Source of the DNA: Caulobacter rhizosphaerae
GTDB taxonomy: Bacteria; Pseudomonadota; Alphaproteobacteria; Caulobacterales; Caulobacteraceae
Length of the DNA stretch: 64,000 nt
Assembly (NCBI RefSeq): GCF_010977555.1
Contig: NZ_CP048815.1
Span: forward strand, 5,668,419-5,732,418
Direction of reading: 5' to 3'
Part shown: positions 47,380 through 54,140 of the stretch, piece by piece
Numbering within the stretch: position 1 is the first letter of the stretch
Layout of the letters: each line of letters starts with the position of its first letter
Position numbers and translations under genes: made by a program
Notes under the pieces: model-generated
Seen by the model: only the letters and a program-made list of their open reading frames with translations
The model's database searches: none
What the model was told of the DNA's origin: nothing

Positions 47380-47574
47380 GGGGTCGGCCTCCGGCGCGTC
47401 ACGCCCCCAGGCGCATAGAGCGACGCGGCGCTCAGCGTAAGCCCCCACGCGCAAAAAACCTTAACGGGGACTCGACATCCGTTCCGTCTTCGTTCTTACT
47501 CTTCAAAGGGCGTATATGTACTTCACGAACCCACGCCCCTCGACCCCAAGCGGGGCCGTTGATATGACGGGGTT

Positions 47575-48198
47575 ATGGGGCAGAAACTCGGGCTTTTCGA
47601 CAAGGTCACAGTCGGCACAATCGTCGGCGCGGGGATCGTTGAGGCGGCGCAACAGGCGCTCAAGGACGCTGAACAGGTCAGGGCGGCTATGCCGATGCTA
47701 GACCTTAGCGGCGGCTGGAACTACGTGCCGCTGGCGCTGTTGGTCATCGGCGGCGCCAGTTGGGTGGCGAAGCAGTTCATCAGCCAAGACTCCCCCAAGG
47801 CGCGCAGGCCCTTATCGCCCCCGTCGTTCCCTGTTGAGGCTGGCGACCGCGTCTTTCTGGCGGAAGACATGACCAAGGCTCGCATGGAGAGCCTGACGAA
47901 GGGAATGACCTCCAGCCAAGCTGAGCGCGTTCTTTCCGCCTATGTTGGAAAGTGGATGCGTTTTGAAGGCTTGGTTCACGACATCAAAGCGGCGGACGAT
48001 CAAAGCATGATGATCTTCTTCGCTAAGGACAACCTTGAGCGGGGATACGACTACAGCGCATTCTCACCAATTTTCGACCGGAAGACCTGGGAAGACCGCC
48101 TATCCACCATTCATAAGGGGGATCGAGTGCGCGGCATTGGCCGAATCGAGCAATCCTTTGGCGGCGCGCTGGGGCTGCGCCAATGCGAGCTGATCTGA
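47575..48198 (+). CDS. membrane-anchored protein with a C-terminal OB-fold-like domain
   Basis: Not a recognised named family. The 207 residues start with an amphipathic stretch rich in Gly/Ala (TVGTIVGAGIVEAAQQALKDAEQ), followed by one transmembrane helix (WNYVPLALLVIGGASWVA, residues about 48-65) and a soluble part. Residues 125-207 (VGKWMRFEGLVHDIKAADDQSMMIFFAKDN...IHKGDRVRGIGRIEQSFGGALGLRQCELI) have the strand pattern of tRNA_anti-like OB domains, in which a small beta barrel binds nucleic acid or protein. The next small membrane gene begins 30 bp after its stop. Confidence 0.65.
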   Translation: MGQKLGLFDKVTVGTIVGAGIVEAAQQALKDAEQVRAAMPMLDLSGGWNYVPLALLVIGGASWVAKQFISQDSPKARRPLSPPSFPVEAGDRVFLAEDMTKARMESLTKGMTSSQAERVLSAYVGKWMRFEGLVHDIKAADDQSMMIFFAKDNLERGYDYSAFSPIFDRKTWEDRLSTIHKGDRVRGIGRIEQSFGGALGLRQCELI

Positions 48199-48199
48199 G

Positions 48200-48215
48200 G
48201 CGAACCGGGTTCGCA
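48200..48215. repeat. palindrome gcgaaccgggttcgca, copy 1
   Basis: 6-nt arms gcgaac / gttcgc around cgg, located between the OB-fold gene stop and the start of the small membrane gene. An identical copy lies 216 bp downstream. Confidence 0.7.
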
Positions 48216-48227
48216 CGGGAGAGACGC

Positions 48228-48395
48228 GTGTCGGCAAGGCAGTTCCGGTTGTTCATCGCAGGAGCCGTGGTCCTCGCCGCCGCCCTTTGGCTAGGAAGCA
48301 GCTATTTTCGCTCTCAATCTCGCATCCATGACTGCATGAGAGGCGATGACGAGATGCGCCCGATCTGTGAGCGCATCGAACGGAACCGCCGCTAG
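48228..48395 (+). CDS. small single-pass membrane protein (55 aa)
   Basis: GTG start after a good Shine-Dalgarno (gggagag). The protein is VSARQFRLF, then a transmembrane helix IAGAVVLAAALWLGSSYF, then a short polar tail with two Cys (HDCMRGDDEMRPICERIERNRR). The frame is also open from an ATG at 48183 overlapping the preceding gene. Unknown function; it resembles the short membrane proteins of phages and plasmids. Flanked by the two palindrome copies. Confidence 0.55.
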   Translation: MSARQFRLFIAGAVVLAAALWLGSSYFRSQSRIHDCMRGDDEMRPICERIERNRR

Positions 48396-48412
48396 GATGC
48401 GAGCGGCGCTCG

Positions 48413-48433
48413 TATGCGAACCGGGTTCGCATA
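48413..48433. repeat. palindrome gcgaaccgggttcgca, copy 2 (extended)
   Basis: Here the arms extend to 9 nt (tatgcgaac / gttcgcata) around cgg, a perfect inverted repeat 18 bp after the small membrane gene stop. The size and symmetry fit an operator for a dimeric regulator. Confidence 0.7.
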
Positions 48434-48484
48434 GCGCTCGACTCGGTCTAGGGGGCGGAACTTAACGGGGGCTAACAAATTAAC

Positions 48485-48513
48485 TTGATGTCAAGCCCTT
48501 CGGACTCTATATA
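48485..48513 (+). promoter_or_regulatory. sigma70-type promoter upstream of the short RNA and NYN gene
   Basis: ttgatg (48485-48490), a spacer of exactly 17 nt, then tatata (48508-48513). Transcription should start near 48520. It is one of the clearest promoters in the window and is AT-rich against a GC-rich background. Confidence 0.65.
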
Positions 48514-48519
48514 CACCCC

Positions 48520-48582
48520 ATCCTCGCTATCGGTTTACCGGTAGCCTGAAAACCCCCGAGGCCTATGCCTTGGGGGTTTTTA
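48520..48582 (+). ncRNA. short structured RNA ending in an intrinsic terminator
   Basis: About 60 nt from the predicted start to the T-run. A first hairpin ctatcggt/accggtag (48527-48544) is followed by a terminator hairpin aacccccgaggc/gccttgggggtt (48551-48578) with a ttttt tail ending at 48581. It stands between a strong promoter and the NYN gene, so it is either a separate small RNA or a leader/attenuator controlling that gene. It has no reading frame worth naming. Confidence 0.55.
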
Positions 48583-48598
48583 CTTTAGGCTGCGAATC

Positions 48599-49213
48599 AT
48601 GGCGATTCGCGCTGCCGTCTATTTCGACGGCTTCAACATGTATCATGCAATCGATGCGCTTCAGCAGCCCATGCTGAAGTGGCTAGACCTGTACGCGCTG
48701 TCTAGGCTCATCATCGGCAAGGATGAGGAGTTGGTGCGCGTGGTAACGTGTACGGCCCTGATCACGGACGACACCCCAAAATTGCTTCGACACCGCGCGT
48801 ACCTAGCGGCGCTAGAAGCCCAAGGAGTCGACTGCATCAAAGGTCATTTCGCTAAAGACGTCAGGCGCTGCCGCAAGTGCGGCCAAGAACATGAGTTCAG
48901 GGTGGAAAAGCAGGGTGACGTAAACCTAGCTCTCGCCCTCGCTGACGATGCGCACCGAGATATCTTCGACCACTGCTATCTTGTTACCGCCGACGGCGAC
49001 CAGGCGGCCACGGTACGCCTCGTCAAGTCACGCTTTCCGAACAAGAAAATCTACACGGTTGCACCGCCGGGTCGGCAGCATAACAAGATGATCCTGAGTC
49101 ACTGCGATGGGCACTGCACGATAAAACCAGTCGATTTACAGCTCTGCCTCTTGGGGGCAACCGTTCAGGGCAAGGAAAAACTCATTCTTCGGCCGGCGGC
49201 GTATGCCCCCTAA
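48599..49213 (+). CDS. NYN-domain (PIN-like) protein
   Basis: 204 aa. The NYN fold is marked by VYFDGFNMYHAID (first acidic residues), VEKQGDVNLALALADDAHRDIFDHCYLVTADGDQAATV (second and third acidic patches) and NKKIYTVAPPG. NYN domains are related to PIN nucleases and cut or bind RNA. A CXXC pair (RRCRKCGQEHEF) inserted mid-protein could bind zinc with the later His/Cys residues (ILSHCDGHCTI). It is preceded by its own promoter and a terminator-bearing leader. The 48-codon gene on the opposite strand overlaps its 3' end. Confidence 0.85.
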   Translation: MAIRAAVYFDGFNMYHAIDALQQPMLKWLDLYALSRLIIGKDEELVRVVTCTALITDDTPKLLRHRAYLAALEAQGVDCIKGHFAKDVRRCRKCGQEHEFRVEKQGDVNLALALADDAHRDIFDHCYLVTADGDQAATVRLVKSRFPNKKIYTVAPPGRQHNKMILSHCDGHCTIKPVDLQLCLLGATVQGKEKLILRPAAYAP

Positions 49214-49328
49214 TGGGCTTAGCGATCCGCCGCACCTGATCCTCAAACGTCGCTTCGTCCTCGTCGCACTCTAGCTGGCGGGCTAGGTCACGGAACTTTT
49301 CAGGCTGGGGCTTGGGTTCGTCGGTCAT
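49182..49328 (-). CDS. small acidic protein (48 aa) antisense to the NYN 3' end
   Basis: Complete small reading frame: MTDEPKPQPEKF, RDLARQLECDEDEATFEDQV, RRIAKPIRGHTPPAEE. The KFRDLAR-LE-DEDEA-F pattern followed by a basic R-IA-K segment is one I associate with small proteins of alphaproteobacterial phages and plasmids (recall, unsearched). The ATG is at 49328; the last 32 nt overlap the convergent NYN gene. Function unknown. Confidence 0.55.
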   Translation of the reverse strand: MTDEPKPQPEKFRDLARQLECDEDEATFEDQVRRIAKPIRGHTPPAEE

Positions 49329-49424
49329 CCTGCAATCCTACACGATCGCGTGATAGTCGCGTAGTCACGTCACTTTCTCCTGTCGGGGCTGTTCGACTCG
49401 GGAGGATGGGTGTAAGTAGCCCTC

Positions 49425-50273
49425 ATGTCTTTCTCGTTCTCCTCCTCAGCCTCTCCGCGCGTCGGCGTCGATGACGTCGAGGCGTGGCGCGTGGAAGTCG
49501 GGAAGCTTGAAGCCCAGATCGGTGATCTTCGCGCGAGGCAAGAACGCTTGAAGGCGCAAGTAGCCGCCGCCGAGGCGCTGTTCGCGATCCTTATGCCCGA
49601 TCAGCCGCCGAAGCGCCCGCAAGGCCTTGAGGCGGCCCTCGCTGAAAATGCGCAGGCTCAAGGTAGGCTCATGTCGGCGCTGAAGCCGGCGGATACGAGG
49701 GCCTTCGCCAACTCGCCTCCTGCTCGCCGCAACTACGGTCGCCTGACGTTTGTGGAAGCCGTCGAGCAGGCCCTCAAGGAGGCCGCCCAGGGCCGCTTGT
49801 CCACGCAAGAGCTGCGGGAAATCATTGAGCAGACCGAGCTGGGGCCGAAGCTTACCGAAAGCGACAAGGGATTCTACCACGCGATCTCGCGCCTTGCGGC
49901 TCGGGGCGAGCTGGTGAAGCACAACGGCTGGCTGTTCGTGCCCAATCGCTACAAAAGCTACATGAGTGAAGTGGAGCTGGGCCTGCGCAGCGATGAGGCC
50001 GCGCCTACTCACTCTACTCGTCGCTCCCCCTTGGCAGACGCCATCAAGCGGGCGCTCGCGGAGGCTGGGCGAATGACCAGCAGTGAGGTCATCGATTATC
50101 TGATTGCGATCCCTGAGTTTGAGGAGTCACTCACTCAAAACAAGACCGGCGCGTACAACGTGCTTAGCCGCCTAGTGGGGCGCGGTGAGTTGGTTAAGGA
50201 TGGCGGCACGTATTCGCTGCCCAGCGCCGAAAAGAAAATGACCTCCCAGCCTGACGACGGGGAGGTCATTTAG
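49425..50273 (+). CDS. coiled-coil protein with two winged-helix-like (HARE-HTH-like) domains
   Basis: 282 aa. A Ser-rich N-terminus leads into a coiled coil (VEAWRVEVGKLEAQIGDLRARQERLKAQVAAAEALF, residues about 18-55). Two homologous domains follow: 105-175 (RLTFVEAVEQALKEAAQGRLSTQELREIIEQT...YHAISRLAARGELVKHNGWLFVP) and 200-268 (SPLADAIKRALAEAGRMTSSEVIDYLIAIPEF...YNVLSRLVGRGELVKDGGTYSLP). Each fits a winged helix of the HARE-HTH kind, suggesting DNA binding. The stop codon is at the foot of an 11-bp hairpin (50237-50270). Role unknown. Confidence 0.7.
   Translation: MSFSFSSSASPRVGVDDVEAWRVEVGKLEAQIGDLRARQERLKAQVAAAEALFAILMPDQPPKRPQGLEAALAENAQAQGRLMSALKPADTRAFANSPPARRNYGRLTFVEAVEQALKEAAQGRLSTQELREIIEQTELGPKLTESDKGFYHAISRLAARGELVKHNGWLFVPNRYKSYMSEVELGLRSDEAAPTHSTRRSPLADAIKRALAEAGRMTSSEVIDYLIAIPEFEESLTQNKTGAYNVLSRLVGRGELVKDGGTYSLPSAEKKMTSQPDDGEVI
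50237..50270 (+). terminator. hairpin overlapping the 3' end of the two-wHTH gene
   Basis: Perfect 11-bp arms aatgacctccc / gggaggtcatt within the last codons, 12-nt loop, stop codon immediately after. No T-run, so termination is uncertain; it may protect the transcript or separate it from the RNA element that starts 7 nt later. Confidence 0.5.
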
Positions 50274-50279
50274 AGATGT

Positions 50280-50355
50280 GGGGCCGGATAAAGGCCGGGC
50301 CAGAGGCTCACTTGCACGGGTCCTCTCTGGGGTTCGACTCCCCCCGGCTCCACCA
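50280..50355 (+). ncRNA. tmRNA/tRNA-like 3' element with encoded CCA
   Basis: The 3' part is a T-arm (tgggg-ttcgact-ccccc) joined to cggctcc-A-CCA. The 5' end ggggccg can pair with cggctcc over 7 bp, including a G3-U70-type wobble, the alanine identity mark of tRNA-Ala and tmRNA. The middle (about 40 nt) holds an agagg/cctct stem and does not fold as D and anticodon arms, so it is not a normal tRNA. It looks like the acceptor part of a permuted alphaproteobacterial tmRNA, but no tag-coding part is seen downstream; it may be a remnant or attachment site. Confidence 0.5.
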
Positions 50356-50473
50356 CCTATCGACTGTCAGCGCGTCGAAGTTTTGCGGCCAAGCCGCGCT
50401 GACGATCGCCACCAACAGGGGCCAAAGGCCTCGTCAGGAGCATCCCATGTGGCAAGCCGAAGCAAGACCCTAG

Positions 50474-50537
50474 GGACTAGCGAAAGCTAGCAGCGCGGCG
50501 CGGAAAGTCAAGAATCCTCTGGCTTTCCGCGCTTTTG
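50474..50537 (+). terminator. GAAA-capped hairpin and intrinsic terminator after the RNA element
   Basis: First ctagc-gaaa-gctag (50477-50490), then gcgcggaaag / ctttccgcgc (50498-50507 and 50523-50532) with a tttt tail. The terminator would end a transcript starting near 50280 at about 255 nt. The sequence from 50356 to 50473 shows no gene I can support. Confidence 0.7.
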
Positions 50538-50602
50538 CGTGCCTGTGACTCTTTCCCCTCCAGCGCCTCGGTCCGCTAACTTTTGGACCTCCTCTGCTGG
50601 CC

Positions 50603-51544
50603 TTAGGCTTGCGGGTGAGATGCCTTGTAAGTGAGTCGCTTCCCGGCGAAGCCCTTCAGCGCCCACATCGCGCGCTCTTGGTCTTCGACGCCCAGAGCCG
50701 AGCGGTACGAGTAGCGGAAGTCAAACTCCGCCAGATAGCGGTGCAGGTGCTTCTTGGCGCAGTGCTGATAGACGCCCTTCATGCCGCGCTTGAAGACCGA
50801 GAAGTAGCCCTCGACGGTGTTGGTCGTGATGTAGCGGGCGGTGCCGTCGTAGCGAACGTACTCATCCTTGGAGTGAACCACGGTCTCGTGCGAGCGGTAG
50901 CCGCGGCCCATGACGGTGTAGAGCTTGGACTCGTCGGTGATCAGACGGGCCTCGCGCGACAGGTTCGCCTCCACGATCGGGACAATGTCTTGGATCGTGT
51001 ACTTGTCCACGACGATGGAGCGGGCGCGGCCGGTCTCACGCTCGACCAGGGTAACGACCTTCATCATCTGCTTGATGGTGCGGCCCTTGCCCTTCTTGGG
51101 GGCGGGAGCGTCGGGGTCCGAACCGATAAAGGTCTCGTCGATCTCGACCGTGGCGCCGCCCATGCCGAACGGGCCAAGTTCGCCAGCGCGCATAGCCTCG
51201 CGGATACGGTGGGTCAGGAACCACGCCGTCTTGTAGGTGACTTCTAGGACGCGCGAGAGCTGGAGCGAGGAGACGCCCTTCTTGCTCGCGCACATCAGAT
51301 AGATCGCCTGGAGCCACTTGGTCATGGGCAGGTGGCTGTCTTCGAAGATCGTGCCGACGCGGACGGTGAATTGCTTGCGGCACTGGCCGCACTTGCGCAG
51401 GCCGATGCGGGTTTTGACCAGGTCATAGATGCGTTCGAAGCCGCCGCAGTGCGGACACACCGGACCTTGAGCCCACAGAATGCCCTCAACGAAGCGGAAC
51501 GCCTCGGCTTCATCGTGGAAGTAGGGCTTGGACAGAACGGACAC
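50603..51544 (-). CDS. IS1595-family (ISXO2-like) transposase
   Basis: 313 aa. N-terminal zinc ribbon with CPHCGG and CGQC pairs (residues about 30-60), then the ISXO2-type DDE domain: VEIDETFIGSD (first acidic residues), LITDESKLYTVMGRGYRSHETVVHSKDEYVR (second) and TNTVEGYFSVFKRGMKGVYQHCAKKHLHRYLAEFDFRYSYR (the Glu). GTG start. It is intact. I could not define inverted repeats with confidence, so the boundaries of the element are open. It lies at the right end of the island. Confidence 0.9.
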   Translation of the reverse strand: MSVLSKPYFHDEAEAFRFVEGILWAQGPVCPHCGGFERIYDLVKTRIGLRKCGQCRKQFTVRVGTIFEDSHLPMTKWLQAIYLMCASKKGVSSLQLSRVLEVTYKTAWFLTHRIREAMRAGELGPFGMGGATVEIDETFIGSDPDAPAPKKGKGRTIKQMMKVVTLVERETGRARSIVVDKYTIQDIVPIVEANLSREARLITDESKLYTVMGRGYRSHETVVHSKDEYVRYDGTARYITTNTVEGYFSVFKRGMKGVYQHCAKKHLHRYLAEFDFRYSYRSALGVEDQERAMWALKGFAGKRLTYKASHPQA

Positions 51545-51637
51545 GGTGTTTCTCCTTCCGTTCTAACTTAGCCGTTTCCGTGGGTTCGTCAAGTATATAT
51601 ATGCCTTCAAAGTAGAAGAAACATTCGGAGATCGATC

Positions 51638-52219
51638 ATGACGGTACGACGCGCGTCCTGGTTTCCGGCCCTGGCGGCCACCGGCCTGGCCCTGGGTCTC
51701 GCCGCCTGCGACGGCGGCGCCTCCGCCGTGAAGGCGCCCAAGGCGGGCGACGTGGCCTCGGCCGCGCAACCGGCGTCCGACCGCGAAGCGCCGTCCTATG
51801 GCGGCGGCGCCTACGACAGCGCGCCGGTCCGGCCCGACCCGCGCGACGCTCCGGTCCGCAAGGTGGCGGGCAAGCCGATGTGGGCGGCCAACCGCACGCG
51901 CACGGCCGAGGAGAACGCCCAGCGCGGGTTCGAACGCTACGGCGCCGACTTCGCGGCCGCCGATGTCGACGACTATGTCCGCAAGACCCACGCCTTCGTC
52001 GCCCATCCGCCCGCCGGGGCCGAAACCCTGACGCGCGCCAATGGCGACACCCTGATCTACGACCCCAAGGCCAATATCTTCGCGGTGGTCACCAAGACCG
52101 GCGCGCCGCGCACGATGTTCAAGCCCGACGACGGCGCGACCTATTGGGCCACGCAGAAGACCGGCCAGGCGCGGCGGACGGCGGCGGCGCGGGATCGATC
52201 GGCCAGCACCGACAGCTAG
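51638..52219 (+). CDS. lipoprotein with a C-terminal domain resembling BECR-fold toxin nucleases
   Basis: Signal peptide and lipobox ([16 protein letters not shown], Cys near residue 24), a low-complexity Ala/Pro/Asp linker (25-95), then a compact domain: FERYGADFAAADVDDYVRKTHAFVAHPP, RANGDTLIYDPKANIFAVVTKTGAPRTMFKPDDGATYW. The order H/YG-F-YV-A-F, R-NGD-YDP-N-FAV-T-G--RT-FKPD matches what I know of colicin D/EndoU-like (BECR) ribonuclease domains of polymorphic toxins. That is pattern recall, not a search. No immunity gene is obvious beside it. Confidence 0.65.
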   Translation: MTVRRASWFPALAATGLALGLAACDGGASAVKAPKAGDVASAAQPASDREAPSYGGGAYDSAPVRPDPRDAPVRKVAGKPMWAANRTRTAEENAQRGFERYGADFAAADVDDYVRKTHAFVAHPPAGAETLTRANGDTLIYDPKANIFAVVTKTGAPRTMFKPDDGATYWATQKTGQARRTAAARDRSASTDS

Positions 52220-52604
52220 GGCGTTCCCCACAAGCGCGCCCTGGGGGAGGCGCCGGGGCGAGGGCAGGGCGCGACCGGCGCCGCCTCGCCTCGTCACCCC
52301 GGTCGGCCTGGGGGGCGTCCGGGACCCAGGAGCGTGCGCAACGCCCCTGGGTGAGCTTGCGGAATGTTGAATGCCCCGGCCTTCGTCAGGCGGCGCTTGG
52401 CATGACAGCTTTTTGGCCTCGGCAATCCATGGACGATTGCTCCGCACCGCCGGGAGGCGGGAGGCGGGAGGCGGGAGGCGCGGCGGTGGGACGGTGACGC
52501 CGCTGATGGCGGGCCGGCTGCGCGGTGCGGCGCGGGCGGGCGTCGTTTTCTCGGCCCCGGCGTTCCGGGCCGTCACAGGGCGACACTCCGCTGCGTGGGC
52601 GTCG
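52220..52604. repeat. 385-bp gap with a short tandem repeat
   Basis: Between the lipoprotein and ubiB stops (convergent). It holds four tandem copies of cgggagg (52451-52478). I see no convincing gene or terminator in the rest. Confidence 0.5.
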
Positions 52605-54140
52605 CTACGCGGACCCCATACCCGCCACGAACAGCCCCGCCGCGAAGGCCAGGGTCGCCACCGCCGCACCGGCCAGGAACCACAGCAGCGGCCGGGTGGC
52701 GCGGGGCTGGACCACGGCGACCGTCGGAGCCGCCGGCGTCTCGGCCAGGCGGGCCAGGGCCTTGATCGCCCGCACGGCCTCGTCGGCGAAGTCGCGGACC
52801 TTGGCGGCCGGTGACAGTTCGCGGGCGATCCAGCGGCGCACCACTGGGTCGGCGGCCGCCCACAGGTCGTGGGTCGGGTCGATGCGGCGGGCCACGCCCT
52901 CGACCGTGACCATGGTCTTCTGCAGCAGCACCAGTTCGGGCCGCAGGGCCATGTCGAACAGGGCGGTGATCTCGAACAGCTGGGCCAGCAGCCTGCCCAT
53001 CGACACGTCGCTGGCGTCGCGGCCGAACACCGGCTCGCCCACCGCCCGCAGGGCCTGGGCGAAGGCGTCGCGATCCTCGTGGGCGGGCACGTAGCCGGCC
53101 TCGAAATGGATCGCCGCCACGCGCGGATAGTCGCGATTGAGGAAACCGTACAGGATCTCGGCCAGGTACTTGCGCTCGGCCGGGCCCAGGCGCCCCAGGA
53201 TGCCGTAGTCGACCGCGACGATGGCGGCTCCCTCGCCCTGAACTGGGGCGCTGACGAACAGGTTGCCCTCGTGCAGGTCGGCGTGGAACAGGCCGTGGTC
53301 CAGGGCCTGGGCCAGGAAGCCGCGCGTCACCGCCTCGGCCAGGGCCTTGCGGTCCAGGCCCGGCTGTTCCAGGGCGGCGGGGTCGGACAGGGCCAGGCCC
53401 GGCGCCCAGGTCAGGGTCAGGAACCGCTTGCCGACGCCGTCCCACACCACGTCGGGCGCGCGCATGTAGGGGTCGCGCTTCATGGCCTCGCCCAGTTCGG
53501 CGCAGCCGGCGGCCTCGAAGCGCAGGTCCAGCTCCAGGTCCAGGGCCCGGATCACCACCTCGACGAACTCGCGCGGCCGCAGCCGGCGGGCCGCCGGGAC
53601 CAAGCGCTCGGCCAGGCTGGCGGCCAGGCGCAGGGCGGCGCTGTCGCGCGCCACCTGGCGCTCGACGCCGGGCCGCAGCACCTTGACCGCCACGGGCGTG
53701 CCGTCCAGCAGGGTCGCGGCATGGGCCTGGGCCAGGGAGGCGGCGGCGATCGAGGCGTCGAAGCGGGCGTAGAGGGTGTCCAGCGGCGCGCCCAGGCCGC
53801 GCGCGACCTCGGCCTTGGCCACCTCCAGCGGGAAAGCCGGCAGGCGGTCCTTCAGGTGAGACAGGTCTTCGGCGAACGCCGCGCCGAAGATGTCGGCGCG
53901 GGTGGACAGGAACTGGCCCATCTTGATGGCGGCGGGGCCCTCGCGCTCCAGCACCCGGGCCAGGCGTTCGCCCGGCCGGCCCTTGCGGGCGGCCGAGCCG
54001 GCGAACAGGCGCAGGACTCGTCCCGCCAGCCGCGCCGACGGCGGCAGGATCGGCTCGACCTCGCGCGGGACCAGGGCGTCGGCCCGGGCCAGGGCCCAGC
54101 CGGTGGCGACCAGGCGCAGACAGGCGGCGACCCGGCTCAT
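52605..54140 (-). CDS. ubiB: ubiquinone biosynthesis protein UbiB (ABC1/ADCK-type kinase-like)
   Basis: Atypical kinase-like protein required for coenzyme Q assembly, membrane-bound. The family KxGQ motif is AAIKMGQFLSTRADI; the Ala-rich nucleotide loop AAASLAQAHAATL, the VAVKVLRPG Lys, and FHADLHEGNLFV with VAVDYGILGRLG as catalytic and metal loops are present. Two C-terminal transmembrane helices follow (PLLWFLAGAAVATLAFAAGLFVAGM). 511 aa. Normally adjacent to ubiE; here 3.7 kb separates them. Confidence 0.95.
   Translation of the reverse strand: MSRVAACLRLVATGWALARADALVPREVEPILPPSARLAGRVLRLFAGSAARKGRPGERLARVLEREGPAAIKMGQFLSTRADIFGAAFAEDLSHLKDRLPAFPLEVAKAEVARGLGAPLDTLYARFDASIAAASLAQAHAATLLDGTPVAVKVLRPGVERQVARDSAALRLAASLAERLVPAARRLRPREFVEVVIRALDLELDLRFEAAGCAELGEAMKRDPYMRAPDVVWDGVGKRFLTLTWAPGLALSDPAALEQPGLDRKALAEAVTRGFLAQALDHGLFHADLHEGNLFVSAPVQGEGAAIVAVDYGILGRLGPAERKYLAEILYGFLNRDYPRVAAIHFEAGYVPAHEDRDAFAQALRAVGEPVFGRDASDVSMGRLLAQLFEITALFDMALRPELVLLQKTMVTVEGVARRIDPTHDLWAAADPVVRRWIARELSPAAKVRDFADEAVRAIKALARLAETPAAPTVAVVQPRATRPLLWFLAGAAVATLAFAAGLFVAGMGSA

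Larger units (their letters stand above)
47459..51600. other. accessory island between coaBC and the lipoprotein/ubiB block
   Basis: Lower GC than its surroundings, with codons rare in the core genes (tta, cta, ata) and phage- or plasmid-like small genes. A short direct repeat cttaacgggg(a/g)ct at 47460-47472 and 48461-48473 brackets the first part. It contains two membrane proteins, a NYN-domain protein, a two-wHTH protein, a CCA-ending RNA element and an IS1595-family transposase. No integrase is present. Exact borders are uncertain. Confidence 0.6.

Noticed and set aside
48520..49213. Classical type III toxin-antitoxin (ToxIN-like) locus
   Set aside because: The RNA has no tandem repeats and the protein is NYN-type, not a ToxN fold; kept only as an open possibility in the findings.
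50280..50355. Standard tRNA gene
   Set aside because: The T-arm and acceptor stem are good, but there is no D arm and no 7-nt anticodon loop in the middle 40 nt.
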